From JBNNGK01 sp050268245 (GTDB lineage Bacteria; Pseudomonadota; Gammaproteobacteria; Enterobacterales; Enterobacteriaceae): DNA of 64,000 nucleotides. Positions within the stretch are counted from its first letter, which is position 1; each line of letters begins with the position of its first letter. The DNA is taken from positions 62,001 through 126,000 of the forward strand of contig NZ_JBNNGK010000008.1 of the NCBI RefSeq assembly GCF_050268245.1. The letters run 5' to 3'. This document shows positions 1 to 8,927 of the stretch, piece by piece. Position numbers and translations under genes: made by a program. Under the pieces are notes generated by a model. The model made no database searches. It saw only the letters and a program-made list of their open reading frames with translations, and was not told where the DNA came from.

Positions 1-2
1 GA

Positions 3-59
3 GATTATGCTGAAGTAAGAGAATTTCTAATGACGTACAGCCAGAATAACGGTGAATAA
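3..59 (+). CDS. 3' end of an unidentified upstream gene (partial)
   Basis: An open frame enters from the left edge and ends at a TAA whose last base is the A of the topB ATG (TAATG overlap). Only 18 codons are visible (ending TYSQNNGE), too few to identify a family. In E. coli the gene before topB is selD, so a selD end is possible, but that is inference from gene order. The stop-start overlap suggests translational coupling to topB. Confidence 0.35.
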   Translation, partial: DYAEVREFLMTYSQNNGE

Positions 60-1984
60 TGCGACTGTTCATAGCCGAAAAACCGAGTTTGGCGCGCGCC
101 ATTGCTGATGTATTACCCAAGCCGCATCGTCGCGGGGAAGGGTTTATTGCCTGTGGTAGCAACGATGTGGTTACCTGGTGTGTGGGGCACCTGTTAGAGC
201 AGGCGCAGCCTGATGCGTACGATAGCCGCTATGCCCGTTGGTCACTGGCGGATCTTCCTATCATTCCTGAAAAGTGGCAGTTAAAACCACGTCCTTCCGT
301 CAGTAAACAGTTAAATGCAATAAAAAAACTGCTGCAAGAGGCCGATGAAGTAGTACACGCAGGTGACCCGGATCGCGAGGGACAATTGCTGGTAGATGAG
401 GTACTGGATTATTTGTCGCTGAAGGCTGAAAAGCGGCAGTCGGTGAGGCGTTGCCTGATCAACGATCTTAATCCGCAGGCGGTGGAGCGTGCCGTTGAAC
501 GCTTACGCGACAACCGTGATTTCATTCCGTTATGCGTGTCAGCGTTGGCACGCTCACGTGCCGACTGGCTGTACGGCATCAATATGACGCGCGCTTACAC
601 GCTGTTGGGGCGTAATGCTGGTTACGATGGTGTGTTATCGGTTGGACGAGTGCAAACGCCCGTATTGGGCTTAGTGGTGCGTCGTGACGAAGATATTGAA
701 AATTTTGTGCCGAAAGACTTCTTTGAAGTAAAAGCGCATATCGTTACGCCGAAGGATGAACGTTTTGTCGCACTGTGGCAGCCAAGCGATTCGTGCGAGC
801 CGTATCAGGATGAGGATGGCCGCCTGTTACACCGTGCGCTGGCAGAACATGTGGTCACACGTATCGAAGGCCAACCGGCGCGTGTAACCTCTTATAATGA
901 TAAACGGGAATCAGATACGGCACCGCTGCCGTTTTCGCTTTCGACCTTGCAGATTGAAGCGGCTAAGCGCTTTAATCTCAGCGCGCAACAGGTGTTGGAT
1001 ATTTGCCAGCGACTTTACGAAACCCACAAGCTAATCACTTATCCTCGCTCGGATTGCCGCTATCTGCCTGAAGAGCATTTTGCCGGCCGTCACGCGGTGC
1101 TGAATGCGATTAGTGTGCATCAACCGGATTTGTATCCGCAGCCGGTGATTGATAGTGAGCGTCGTAATCGCTGTTGGGATGATAAGAAAGTGGATGCGCA
1201 CCATGCGATTATTCCCACCGCCCGCGCCAGCAAAGCGAGTCTCACTGGTGATGAGTTAAAAGTGTATGGTTTAGTCGCGCGTCAATATCTCATGCAATTT
1301 TGCCCGGATGCCATGTTCCGTAAATGTGTTATTGAGCTGGATATTGCCGGTGGGAAATTTATCGCCAAGGCACGGTTCTTGGCGGAGGCCGGATGGCGTA
1401 CGTTGCTGGGTAGTAAAGAGCGTGATGAGGAAAATGAGGGTGCGCCACTGCCGGTAGTGGCTAAAGACGACCAACTGTTGTGTGAGCGTGGTGAGGTGGT
1501 TGCACGGCAGACTCAACCACCGCGCCCTTTTACCGATGCCAGCCTGCTGTCAGCCATGACCGGCATTGCACGCTTTGTGCAAGATAAATCTTTAAAGAAA
1601 ATACTGCGAGCGACCGATGGTTTGGGCACTGAAGCCACGCGCGCGGGGATTATCGAATTATTGTTTAAGCGAGCATTTTTATACAAAAAAGGGCGTTATA
1701 TTCATTCCAGTGAAACCGGTAGGGCATTAATTCATTCACTGCCGGATTTGGCGGCGCGCCCCGATATGACGGCCCATTGGGAAGCGACGCTTACGCAAAT
1801 CAGCGAGAAAGCCTGCCGTTATCAGGATTTCATGCAACCGCTGGTGGGAACCCTGCAGGAGTTGATTTATCAGGCAAAACAAAGCCGTGCGAGTATGGCA
1901 TTTCGTGGTTTACCGCCGCCACCAAACGCGCGGGGGAAAAAGCGTCATAAACGTGTCGGTAAGGCGCGGGAGGAGAGTGAATGA
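59..1984 (+). CDS. topB: DNA topoisomerase III
   Basis: Type IA topoisomerase that decatenates replicating DNA through a transient 5'-phosphotyrosine break. 641 residues, close to the E. coli enzyme. The N-terminal TOPRIM domain opens with LFIAEKPSLARAIA and carries the acidic DPDREGQ metal motif near residue 105. The catalytic tyrosine is Y328 in ITYPRSD, the same number as in E. coli. The C-terminal tail is basic (KKRHKRVGKAR), as expected for a DNA-binding extension. The start overlaps the stop of the preceding frame and the stop overlaps the ynjH ATG (ATGA), so the gene lies in a tightly packed operon. topA, the other type IA enzyme, lies at 57-60 kb of this window. Confidence 0.97.
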   Translation: MRLFIAEKPSLARAIADVLPKPHRRGEGFIACGSNDVVTWCVGHLLEQAQPDAYDSRYARWSLADLPIIPEKWQLKPRPSVSKQLNAIKKLLQEADEVVHAGDPDREGQLLVDEVLDYLSLKAEKRQSVRRCLINDLNPQAVERAVERLRDNRDFIPLCVSALARSRADWLYGINMTRAYTLLGRNAGYDGVLSVGRVQTPVLGLVVRRDEDIENFVPKDFFEVKAHIVTPKDERFVALWQPSDSCEPYQDEDGRLLHRALAEHVVTRIEGQPARVTSYNDKRESDTAPLPFSLSTLQIEAAKRFNLSAQQVLDICQRLYETHKLITYPRSDCRYLPEEHFAGRHAVLNAISVHQPDLYPQPVIDSERRNRCWDDKKVDAHHAIIPTARASKASLTGDELKVYGLVARQYLMQFCPDAMFRKCVIELDIAGGKFIAKARFLAEAGWRTLLGSKERDEENEGAPLPVVAKDDQLLCERGEVVARQTQPPRPFTDASLLSAMTGIARFVQDKSLKKILRATDGLGTEATRAGIIELLFKRAFLYKKGRYIHSSETGRALIHSLPDLAARPDMTAHWEATLTQISEKACRYQDFMQPLVGTLQELIYQAKQSRASMAFRGLPPPPNARGKKRHKRVGKAREESE

Positions 1985-2271
1985 AACAGGGTTGGTTGAT
2001 GCTGGTTGCTGGCGTATTGGTATGCTCGGCTGCGGCCAATGCGCACCGTAGTGATGTCGATGTGGTGTTGCCGGTGTCGCCGGAAATTTGGGGAGCGGCA
2101 AAAGGCACTGCTGCGGTCGCCCCGCAACCGTGTCAGCGCTGTTGTACTTATCAAAGCCAGACCTATTCGGAAGGTGCGGTGTTGAAAGTGGAAGGGGAGA
2201 TACTACAGTGTACGCGCGATAGCACCGTAGTTGGCACCAATCCGCTGGTTTGGAAGCGTTTGCCTAAGTGA
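1981..2271 (+). CDS. ynjH: YnjH-like DUF1496 exported small protein
   Basis: 96-residue protein with a clear N-terminal signal peptide (LMLVAGVLVCSAAANA, cleavage expected after about residue 21). The mature part has a Cys cluster in CQRCCTYQ and a later Cys in ILQCTRD, the pattern of the DUF1496/YnjH family, whose function is unknown. It is probably periplasmic. The start ATG overlaps the topB stop, so it is probably translated from the topB message. In E. coli ynjH also lies close to topB and nudG, which supports the name. Confidence 0.8.
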   Translation: MKQGWLMLVAGVLVCSAAANAHRSDVDVVLPVSPEIWGAAKGTAAVAPQPCQRCCTYQSQTYSEGAVLKVEGEILQCTRDSTVVGTNPLVWKRLPK

Positions 2272-2277
2272 CAATGT

Positions 2278-2305
2278 CACTGATTGGCGATGTCGCCAAT
2301 CAGTG
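2278..2305. terminator. Bidirectional hairpin between ynjH and nudG
   Basis: A 13-bp perfect inverted repeat (CACTGATTGGCGA and its complement, 2-base loop) lies between the converging ynjH and nudG genes. It is followed on the + strand by only a short T stretch. Its position between two gene ends supports a shared terminator. Confidence 0.6.
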
Positions 2306-2307
2306 TT

Positions 2308-2694
2308 TCAGCGGTTGCGGTAGGCGGCTAATAACGGGACGTCGGCGGGAGCCAGCGAATACCGTTCTGCTTGTTCGGGCGTTACCCAGACAAACGCGGT
2401 GTGGCAATGGCAGCGTAATTCACCTTCGAAAGCGTCAATCTGCCACGCATGTAAACGAATTATTTTCTCTGTAAGTTGCCACTGATTGCTGGCGACGTAT
2501 GCTCCAACCTGAGCGTTAATACCTAGCTCTTCCGCCAGTTCGCGTGTTAACGCTTGCGGCTGAGTTTCACCAGGTTCAACTTTGCCACCAGGAAACTCCC
2601 ATAGACCCGCCTGATCGCTATTCGTGTCCCGCTGTGCCAATAAAATTTTGCCGTCCCGCTCAATAATAGCGGCGACTACGTCGATGATTTTCAT
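2308..2694 (-). CDS. nudG: CTP/oxidised nucleotide pyrophosphohydrolase NudG
   Basis: Nudix hydrolase of 128 residues that cleaves CTP, 5-methyl-dCTP and oxidised nucleotides to the monophosphate. The complete Nudix box spans residues 37-59: G37, E43, R51-E52, E55-E56, G58, with no missing catalytic residue. The family signature just before it is WEFPGGK. The gene converges on ynjH and is the downstream neighbour of xthA on the same strand, with 44 bp between them, so it may be read with xthA. Both act on damaged nucleotides or DNA. Confidence 0.93.
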   Translation of the reverse strand: MKIIDVVAAIIERDGKILLAQRDTNSDQAGLWEFPGGKVEPGETQPQALTRELAEELGINAQVGAYVASNQWQLTEKIIRLHAWQIDAFEGELRCHCHTAFVWVTPEQAERYSLAPADVPLLAAYRNR

Positions 2695-2709
2695 GTTTTT
2701 ACGGGTGTG

Positions 2710-2734
2710 AACCCCCCGGTTAATACCGGGGGTG
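2710..2734 (-). terminator. GC-rich hairpin between xthA and nudG
   Basis: CCCCCCGGT and ACCGGGGG flank a TAAT loop in the 44-bp gap after xthA. No T run follows on the minus strand, so this may be only a partial terminator or an mRNA stabiliser. Confidence 0.35.
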
Positions 2735-2738
2735 GGGG

Positions 2739-3545
2739 TTACAGGGTGAACTCAGCCCATACCGGGGCGTGGTCGGACGGTTTTTCCATGCCACGGATTT
2801 GATAGTCGATACCGGTTGCCACACAGCGGGCTGCCAACGGTGTGCTAGCCAACAGCAGGTCGATACGCAGGCCGCGATTATCATCAAAGCCTTTAGAGCG
2901 GTAGTCGAACCACGAGAATTCATCATTGCGTTCTGGATTGGCGTGGCGGTAAGTGTCTACCAAGCCCCAATTCAGTAAGCGTTCCATCCATTCGCGTTCT
3001 TCAGGTAGGAATGAGCATTTACCGGTACGCAACCAACGCTTGCGATTGTCTTCACCGATTCCGATGTCGTAATCCGATGGGCTGATATTCATATCCCCCA
3101 TGATAAGCACCGGGTTATCTACGGATAGCTGTTGTTCCAGGTAGTTCTGTAGATCCTGATAAAAGCGGGTTTTTGCGGGGAATTTGATCGGATGATCACG
3201 GCTTTCACCCTGCGGGAAATAGCCGTTAATCACCGTCAGCGTACCCTGCGGGGTGGCCAAATCGGCCATGATGATACGGCGCTGAGCGTCCTCCTCATCG
3301 GTAGGGAATCCACGGCGTACGGCGAGAGGAGCGGCTTTGGTGAGTAAAGCAACGCCGTAGTGGCCTTTTTGCCCGTGATAAAAGACGTGATAACCGTGTT
3401 TGCTTACGTCTTCTAGTGGAAACATATCATCGTGAACTTTAGTTTCCTGCAAACCGATTACGTCGGGCTGGTGTTGTTCGATGATGGCGGCCAGTTGATG
3501 TGGACGTGCACGCAGTCCGTTGATATTAAAGGAGACAAACTTCAT
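2739..3545 (-). CDS. xthA: Exodeoxyribonuclease III
   Basis: Major AP endonuclease and 3'-5' exonuclease of base-excision repair. The ATG at 3545 gives 268 residues beginning MKFVSFNINGLRARPHQL, the same length and start as E. coli ExoIII. A GTG six codons upstream keeps the frame open but has no family support. Catalytic residues of the exonuclease-endonuclease-phosphatase fold are present: N7, E34 (LQETK), the GDMN motif near 151-153, and the SDH motif ending in H259. nudG follows on the same strand. Confidence 0.97.
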   Translation of the reverse strand: MKFVSFNINGLRARPHQLAAIIEQHQPDVIGLQETKVHDDMFPLEDVSKHGYHVFYHGQKGHYGVALLTKAAPLAVRRGFPTDEEDAQRRIIMADLATPQGTLTVINGYFPQGESRDHPIKFPAKTRFYQDLQNYLEQQLSVDNPVLIMGDMNISPSDYDIGIGEDNRKRWLRTGKCSFLPEEREWMERLLNWGLVDTYRHANPERNDEFSWFDYRSKGFDDNRGLRIDLLLASTPLAARCVATGIDYQIRGMEKPSDHAPVWAEFTL

Positions 3546-3645
3546 GAGCGATGCCGTTTTCACAAGAAAAATGTGTGAAGATAGTAGCAGAGTTTAGCAA
3601 AAAAAGTAACGCAGGCCAGCGACCTTTGCCGCTGGCGTCGGCACG

Positions 3646-4218
3646 TTATTTCGCCCAACGGTCGTAGTTTTTAACTTGGTAATCGTCGAATTGCTGCAAC
3701 AATGTTTGTGGTGAATCACTCAGATGCAGGGTGCTGAGATAGTCGTGGCGCATGAAACCCTGATCGGCAACGTGTTGAAGAAAGGCGTTCAGAGGGTGGT
3801 AGAAGCCGTTGACGTCTAATAACCCGACAGGTTTGCTATGATAGCCGATTTGCCCCCATGTCCAGATTTCAAACAACTCTTCCATGGTGCCGATGCCGCC
3901 GGGTAAGGCGATAAATCCATCGGCCATCGCCGCCATACGTGCTTTGCGGGTATGCATATCCGGCACGACTTCCAGTGATGTCAACCCACGATGCGCCGTT
4001 TCAGCTTCGACCAGCCGTTCTGGGATGATGCCTACCACTTCACCACCGGCTTCAAGCACCGCATCGGCCACGATCCCCATCAAACCTTTTTTTCCGCCGC
4101 CGTAGATTAAACGGCGACCTTGGGTTGCTAACGTATGCCCAAGCTTACGGGCATTCTCGGCATAATCGGAAGTAACGCCTTCGCTAGCGCCGCAAAAAAC
4201 GCAAATGTTACTACGCAT
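3646..4218 (-). CDS. LOG-family (TIGR00730) nucleotide 5'-monophosphate phosphoribohydrolase
   Basis: 190-residue Rossmann-fold protein of the 'Lonely Guy' family, whose members split AMP or cytokinin riboside monophosphates into base and ribose-5-phosphate. The signature PGGIGTMEE is at residues 106-114, and GGGKKGLMG at 40-48 forms the N-terminal phosphate-binding region. The family was long misnamed lysine decarboxylase; no PLP site is present. It stands alone between xthA and the tRNA-Tyr locus. The substrate in this organism cannot be inferred from sequence. Confidence 0.85.
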   Translation of the reverse strand: MRSNICVFCGASEGVTSDYAENARKLGHTLATQGRRLIYGGGKKGLMGIVADAVLEAGGEVVGIIPERLVEAETAHRGLTSLEVVPDMHTRKARMAAMADGFIALPGGIGTMEELFEIWTWGQIGYHSKPVGLLDVNGFYHPLNAFLQHVADQGFMRHDYLSTLHLSDSPQTLLQQFDDYQVKNYDRWAK

Positions 4219-4339
4219 GTACAGTTCCTTACTGCATCAAAGAAGCATTTTGTATAGCTAATTGTGCTCAGGAGTTCAAGTTTATGGGGCGGAAAGACGG
4301 TTCGACGTTAGCGGTTATCATCCCACTCTGATAAGGCTC

Positions 4340-4387
4340 GAAATGATGCAATAAGTGATATTTTTTCTGAGAGGGATATTGCAAAGA
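4340..4387 (-). repeat. Partial third copy of the tRNA-Tyr-associated repeat
   Basis: The stretch ending in GGGATATTGCAAAGA resembles the end of each full repeat unit (GGGGGATATTGTAAAGGA, GGGGGTAATGCAAAGA) and sits exactly one unit further downstream. It lacks the central GC-rich part, so it looks like a truncated copy. Confidence 0.4.
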
Positions 4388-4558
4388 TGGTGGTGGGGGA
4401 AGGATGACTCGTCGCGGTGCGCCTCGCCCTGCGGGCCGCGCTAAGGCGCGTTGTTTCGCGTAGCTCAACACGAACCTTGTCGAAGGTTCTCGTCCTTCCC
4501 CGATGCGGAGAAAAATGATGCTGAGAGTCTTATATTTGCTACGGGGGTAATGCAAAGA
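4388..4558 (-). repeat. tRNA-Tyr-derived repeat, distal copy (171 bp, rtT-like)
   Basis: The unit begins with TGGTGGTGGGGGAAGGAT, identical to the complement of the 3' end of both tRNA-Tyr genes including CCA, and then diverges. The rest has a GC-rich segment (CTCGCCCTGCGGGCCGCGCT) and a segment with CGAAGGTTC. It is nearly identical to the next copy. In E. coli the tyrT transcript contains similar ~178-bp repeats that each carry the last ~19 bases of the tRNA, releases the 171-nt rtT RNA and encodes the small basic Tpr peptide. This locus has the same design. Confidence 0.75.
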
Positions 4559-4731
4559 TGGTGGTGGGGGAAGGATGACTCGTCGCGATGCGCCTCGCCC
4601 TGCGGGCCGCGCTAAAGCGCGTTGTTTCGCGTAGCTCAACACGAACCTTATCGAAGGTTCTTGTCCTTCCCCGATGCGGAGAAAAATGATGCTGAGAGTC
4701 TTATATTTGCTGCGGGGGATATTGTAAAGGA
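4559..4731 (-). repeat. tRNA-Tyr-derived repeat, proximal copy (173 bp, rtT-like)
   Basis: Directly abuts the CCA end of the second tRNA-Tyr and restarts with the same 18 bases of tRNA 3' end. It differs from the distal copy by only a few substitutions and a 2-bp length change, so the pair arose by tandem duplication or is kept alike by conversion. It is transcribed with the tRNAs if no terminator intervenes, and none is visible between them. Each copy could be cut by tRNA 3'-processing enzymes to give a ~172-nt RNA (inference from E. coli rtT). Confidence 0.75.
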
Positions 4732-4816
<85 letters not shown>

Positions 4817-4872
4817 ATGATATTCATGGATTTGCTGATTTTATTCGTAATCTCTTTCCGTATGCGGAAAGT

Positions 4873-4957
<85 letters not shown>

Positions 4958-5056
4958 ACGATAATTCGTGGATTTAACGAATTTTAACGTTCAGGAAGCT
5001 GACCGGCTTCCTTTGCTATCGAGGCTGCGTAAACGCTGTCTCGGTAAGCGGGGCGC

Positions 5057-5084
5057 ATCATATCAAATGAAACGCGAGTGTAAA
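5057..5084 (-). promoter_or_regulatory. tyrT-type stable RNA promoter
   Basis: On the minus strand: -35 TTTACA (5079-5084), 16-bp spacer, -10 TATGAT (5057-5062), then a GC-rich discriminator GCGCCCCGCTT. Spacing, -10 and discriminator match the E. coli tyrT promoter, the classic stringently controlled promoter. The gene starts about 95 bp downstream of the -10, leaving a 5' leader. Confidence 0.85.
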
Positions 5085-5129
5085 GCATTGAAATGAAAAA
5101 AATGAATCGTTTGTCGGTTTTTTATTCGT

Positions 5130-5159
5130 GGCGGTGTTTCCGTGAGCAAAAACACCGCC
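5130..5159. terminator. Hairpin downstream of purU
   Basis: GGCGGTGTTT and AAACACCGCC form a 10-bp stem around a loop, 15 bp after the purU stop. No T run follows on the minus strand, so termination strength is uncertain. It separates purU from the tRNA-Tyr promoter. Confidence 0.5.
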
Positions 5160-5173
5160 GCGCTGATGCCTAA

Positions 5174-6022
5174 TTACAGAATAACGGTGCGATTACCGTA
5201 AACAAAGACCCTTTGCGCTAATACGCGATACAACGCACGGCTGAGTACATTTTTCTCAACGTCTCGGCCAGCACGCATCATATCATCTGCGGAATAGGTG
5301 TGATCGACATGGATCACGTCCTGCATGATGATTGGGCCTTCATCTAAACTATCATTGACATAGTGTGCGGTCGCACCAATGATTTTTACCCCACGTTCAT
5401 AGGCTTGATGATACGGCCGTGCGCCGATAAAGGCGGGTAAAAATGAATGGTGAATGTTGATTACTTGATTAGGATAATGCTGCACAAATGCTGGCGTCAG
5501 TACGCGCATATATTTGGCTAGCACCACGTAATCCGGTTGATATTGATCGATTTGTTCGATGAGTTTCTGGTCGTGCTGTTCACGCGTGAGCCCTTCGTGG
5601 CTCACTAGATGGAATGGAATATCGAAGCGTTCGACCAGCGTTTTCAGCGTATCGTGGTTGCCAATAACCGCCGCGATTTCTACCTCTAGGCCACCGTAGG
5701 CGCTTTTCATTAGCAAATCGCCCAGACAGTGGGCTTCTTTCGTCACCAGCACCACAATCCGGCGACGCCCCGTGCTGTGCAACTCACGTACAGACCCTTC
5801 AGGCAGCGCGCCATCTAAGTCGGCCAACAGCGTGGTATCGTTGAAAATCCCTTCAAGCTCGGTTCGCATAAAGAAGCGGCCAGTAAGATGATCAACGAAC
5901 TCATTATTCTGCACGATATTAAGCTGATGCTTATAGCAGATGTTAGTAATCTTGGCGATCAGCCCCTTGGCGTCAGGGCAGATGGTGCGTAGAACTTTTT
6001 TTTGTATATTTTGGTGCGGCAT
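5174..6022 (-). CDS. purU: Formyltetrahydrofolate deformylase
   Basis: Hydrolyses 10-formyl-THF to formate and THF, supplying formate for PurT and balancing one-carbon pools. 282 residues: an N-terminal ACT-type regulatory domain (about residues 8-85) and a C-terminal formyltransferase-fold domain. Catalytic residues by analogy with PurN are N189 and H191 in NIHHSFLP and D227 in DEGPI, all present. The gene is 69 bp downstream of ychJ on the same strand. The start is the ATG at 6022, giving the family length. Confidence 0.95.
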   Translation of the reverse strand: MPHQNIQKKVLRTICPDAKGLIAKITNICYKHQLNIVQNNEFVDHLTGRFFMRTELEGIFNDTTLLADLDGALPEGSVRELHSTGRRRIVVLVTKEAHCLGDLLMKSAYGGLEVEIAAVIGNHDTLKTLVERFDIPFHLVSHEGLTREQHDQKLIEQIDQYQPDYVVLAKYMRVLTPAFVQHYPNQVINIHHSFLPAFIGARPYHQAYERGVKIIGATAHYVNDSLDEGPIIMQDVIHVDHTYSADDMMRAGRDVEKNVLSRALYRVLAQRVFVYGNRTVIL

Positions 6023-6091
6023 GGGCGTGATGATCCTGTCTGATACGGAACGCCTGATCTGGCAGGCGAGAATGAACGTCTAGCAACGAGC

Positions 6092-6556
6092 TCATCGCCC
6101 GCAGCATTTTTTATATTTTTTGCCAGAACCACAGGGGCAGAGAGCATTTCTGCCACGTTGTGGTTTAGTACCGTCGATATAGTACCAGCGTTGTTCAACT
6201 CGAAGAAAGCGTGAGCGTTCGTGCATCGCTTTGGCTTCTCCATGAGTGCCATCTATAAAGCGTGCGACGAATTCAACAAAGCCTTCATCAGGTGCATTAC
6301 TGCTGGTTTCTTCTGTTACCGTTAAGCCGAGCCATTCTGTGTTGGCAAAGCTGGCGACAATAGCGCTCCGCCATTCATCAGCATGGCAATCCGGATGCCA
6401 AGTGGCAATCAGATAATCCACATGATGTTTGACGTAGGCGGTATAACGGGATCGCATCAGCGTGCCAGGCGTTGGCGCATGTTTGATACCGCTAATATAC
6501 GTTTCGCAGCATGCGCTATACTCCAGCCCGCTGCCGCAAGGGCATAATTCAGACAA
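6092..6556 (-). CDS. ychJ: UPF0225 protein YchJ, two SEC-C zinc motifs
   Basis: 154-residue protein with SEC-C-type CPCGSG...CC zinc motifs at both ends (C5, C7, C16, C17 and CPCGSGKKYKKCC at the C terminus) around a NTF2-like middle. The role is unknown. The start is a TTG: it gives the exact family N terminus MSELCPCGSG and has a GGAG Shine-Dalgarno 6 bases upstream, while no in-frame ATG fits. It is divergent from rssA and upstream of purU. Confidence 0.9.
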   Translation of the reverse strand: MSELCPCGSGLEYSACCETYISGIKHAPTPGTLMRSRYTAYVKHHVDYLIATWHPDCHADEWRSAIVASFANTEWLGLTVTEETSSNAPDEGFVEFVARFIDGTHGEAKAMHERSRFLRVEQRWYYIDGTKPQRGRNALCPCGSGKKYKKCCGR

Positions 6557-6704
6557 GTTAACTCCAAAAAATTGAGGACAATGTGAATACTGACCAAAGC
6601 AACGCTAAATTTAGCGCATATGTTACCTAACAATATTCGAGCGTGACAATGTACCTTGATGTAATAAGTGGAACAATTCACCGAATCAAAGGAGCGAACT
6701 TTAC

Positions 6705-7607
6705 ATGCGACAAATCAAAGTCGGGCTGGCGTTGGGTGCAGGTTCGGCCAAAGGATGGGCGCATATTGGCGTCATTAATGCATTGAAGAGAATGGGCATC
6801 GAGGCCGATATTGTTGCGGGCTGTTCCGTCGGCTCGCTGGTCGGTGCGGCGTATGCAAGCCATCGCTTGCCAGCGATGGAAAAATGGGTGCGCTCTTTTA
6901 GCTATTGGGATGTGATTCGCTTGATGGATCTTTCCTGGCAGCGTGGGGGATTGCTTCGCGGTGAACGGGTATTTAATGCTGTCGGCCAACTATTGAATAT
7001 CAATGATATTGCTGAGTGTTCGCTAAAATTCGGTGCGGTAGCCACCAATTTGAGTACGGGGCGCGAGTTGTGGATAACTAACGGGGATATTCATCGGGCG
7101 ATACGCGCGTCTTGCAGTATGCCAGGGTTGTTAGCGCCAGTGTGGTTCGATGGTTATTGGCTGGTTGATGGTGCCGTGGTCAATCCAGTACCGATTTCAT
7201 TGACCCGAGCAATGGGTGCCGATATCGTTATCGCAGTTGACTTACAGCATGACGCCCACTTGATGCAGCAAGATTTACTGTCGGTACGCAGTGAATCCGA
7301 CGAACCCGCGACGTTATCGATACCCAACTGGCGCGGTAGGCTGCGCGAGCGCATCGGCAAGATGACGCGGAAGAAATCAAATGTGGCTCCCACTGCTATG
7401 GAGATAATGAGCACCTCGATTCAAGTATTGGAAAACCGATTAAAGCGTTTTCGAATGGCAGGTGACCCGCCAGATGTTCTGATTCAACCCTATTGTCCGC
7501 AAATATCCACGTTGGATTTTCATCGCGCTGCCGAAGCTATTGAGGCGGGACGATTGGCGGTAGAAAAACAGCGTGATGTACTGTTACCACTGATAAAAAA
7601 TAAATGA
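6705..7607 (+). CDS. rssA: Patatin-like phospholipase RssA
   Basis: 300-residue patatin-family protein. The nucleophile is S41 in GCSVG, the catalytic aspartate is D155 in the DGA motif, and the oxyanion loop is the glycine-rich GAGSAKG at residues 11-17. The substrate is not known. In E. coli rssA lies directly before rssB, as here, though no direct role in RpoS turnover is established. Shine-Dalgarno AAGGAG precedes the ATG. Confidence 0.93.
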   Translation: MRQIKVGLALGAGSAKGWAHIGVINALKRMGIEADIVAGCSVGSLVGAAYASHRLPAMEKWVRSFSYWDVIRLMDLSWQRGGLLRGERVFNAVGQLLNINDIAECSLKFGAVATNLSTGRELWITNGDIHRAIRASCSMPGLLAPVWFDGYWLVDGAVVNPVPISLTRAMGADIVIAVDLQHDAHLMQQDLLSVRSESDEPATLSIPNWRGRLRERIGKMTRKKSNVAPTAMEIMSTSIQVLENRLKRFRMAGDPPDVLIQPYCPQISTLDFHRAAEAIEAGRLAVEKQRDVLLPLIKNK

Positions 7608-7712
7608 ATAGCGATATTTAGCGCTAAAACGTGTTTTGTGACCATTTTCTAGCAAGCGTAAGTGCTCATTTTGAGCCACTATTACATCATGACAAGGGAA
7701 GAGGCTCGGCTA

Positions 7713-8726
7713 ATGGCATTACCACTGACAGACAAGCACATTTTGATTGTTGAAGACGAACGGGTATTTCGTTCAGTGCTTGTTGGCTACCTGAGATCGT
7801 TGGGCGCAGAAACCCATGAGGCGACCAATGGTTTACAGGCGTTGAGTGCCGTTGATGACATCAACCCGGATCTGATTTTGTGCGATTTAGCGATGCCGGA
7901 AATGGATGGTATCGAGTTCGTAGAGCACTTGCGTTTGCAGGGGCTCAAGACCCCGGTACTGGTTATCTCTGCCACCGATAAAATGGCAGATATCGCCCAA
8001 ATGCTACGGTTAGGAGTACAAGATGTTTTGCTCAAACCGTTGACCGATCTTAATCGTTTACGTGAGGCCGTATTTGCCTGTTTATATCCCAATATGTTTA
8101 CTTCGCCCGCGCTTGAAGAAGTCGAGTTGCTACACGATTGGGATGCGTTGAGTAAGAATCCTTCGGAAGCGGCCAGATTGCTCAAGCAACTCCAACCGCC
8201 AGTGCAGCAAACTATTGCCAATTGTCGAATTAATTACCGTCAATTGACAACGGGCGAGAATCCGGGGTTGGTGCTGGATATTGCCGCGTTATCAGAAAAA
8301 GACTTGGCCTTTTATTGTTTGGATGTTACCCGGGCTGGCGACAATGGCGTATTAGCGGCATTATTATTGCGCGCATTATTCAATGGCTTATTGCAAGATC
8401 ATTTAGCTAATCAGCGGCATCGACTGCCGCAAATGACCACATTGTTAAAACAAGTTAATCAATTATTGCGTCAAGGTAAGTTGGAGGGACAGTTCCCGCT
8501 ATTGGTCGGTTATTATCACGCCGAATATAAAAACCTGATATTGGTTTCAGCCGGTTTACATGCCAACATTAATACCGGTGATAATCAAATCCATCTTAGC
8601 AACGGGGTGCCGTTAGGCACGCTGGGTGCTACCTACATGAACCAAATCAGCCAGCGCTGCACGGCGTGGCAGTGCCAGATATGGGGCGCTGGGGGACAAT
8701 TACGTTTGATGCTCAGTGCCGAATAG
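7713..8726 (+). CDS. rssB: RpoS adaptor / response regulator RssB
   Basis: Adaptor that delivers sigma-S to ClpXP; its activity depends on phosphorylation and anti-adaptors. 337 residues from the ATG at 7713, the E. coli length; an upstream in-frame ATG would add 17 residues with no family match. The receiver domain (about 1-125) has the phosphoacceptor D58 in ILCDLAMP, the acidic pair E14-D15 and K108 in LLKPL. The C-terminal domain is a degenerate PP2C-like fold. A purine-rich GGGAAGAGG lies just before the start. The 105-bp gap after rssA can hold its own promoter. Confidence 0.95.
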   Translation: MALPLTDKHILIVEDERVFRSVLVGYLRSLGAETHEATNGLQALSAVDDINPDLILCDLAMPEMDGIEFVEHLRLQGLKTPVLVISATDKMADIAQMLRLGVQDVLLKPLTDLNRLREAVFACLYPNMFTSPALEEVELLHDWDALSKNPSEAARLLKQLQPPVQQTIANCRINYRQLTTGENPGLVLDIAALSEKDLAFYCLDVTRAGDNGVLAALLLRALFNGLLQDHLANQRHRLPQMTTLLKQVNQLLRQGKLEGQFPLLVGYYHAEYKNLILVSAGLHANINTGDNQIHLSNGVPLGTLGATYMNQISQRCTAWQCQIWGAGGQLRLMLSAE

Positions 8727-8927
8727 GTATCTATTGTCAGTAAATAGTCGTCTCAAATGAGTCATTGTAAAATGATATTTCAAGGCGAATAATGGCGATT
8801 AGGTAATAGTCCTAAAGTGTTTCTATTTCAGCACGGTGTAATATTCCTTAGTATTTAACTGGTATACTCCATGAGTTTGTATGTCTGCTTATGCTCATAA
8901 TTTGAGCGCGCTTCAAGTGAGGAAATA

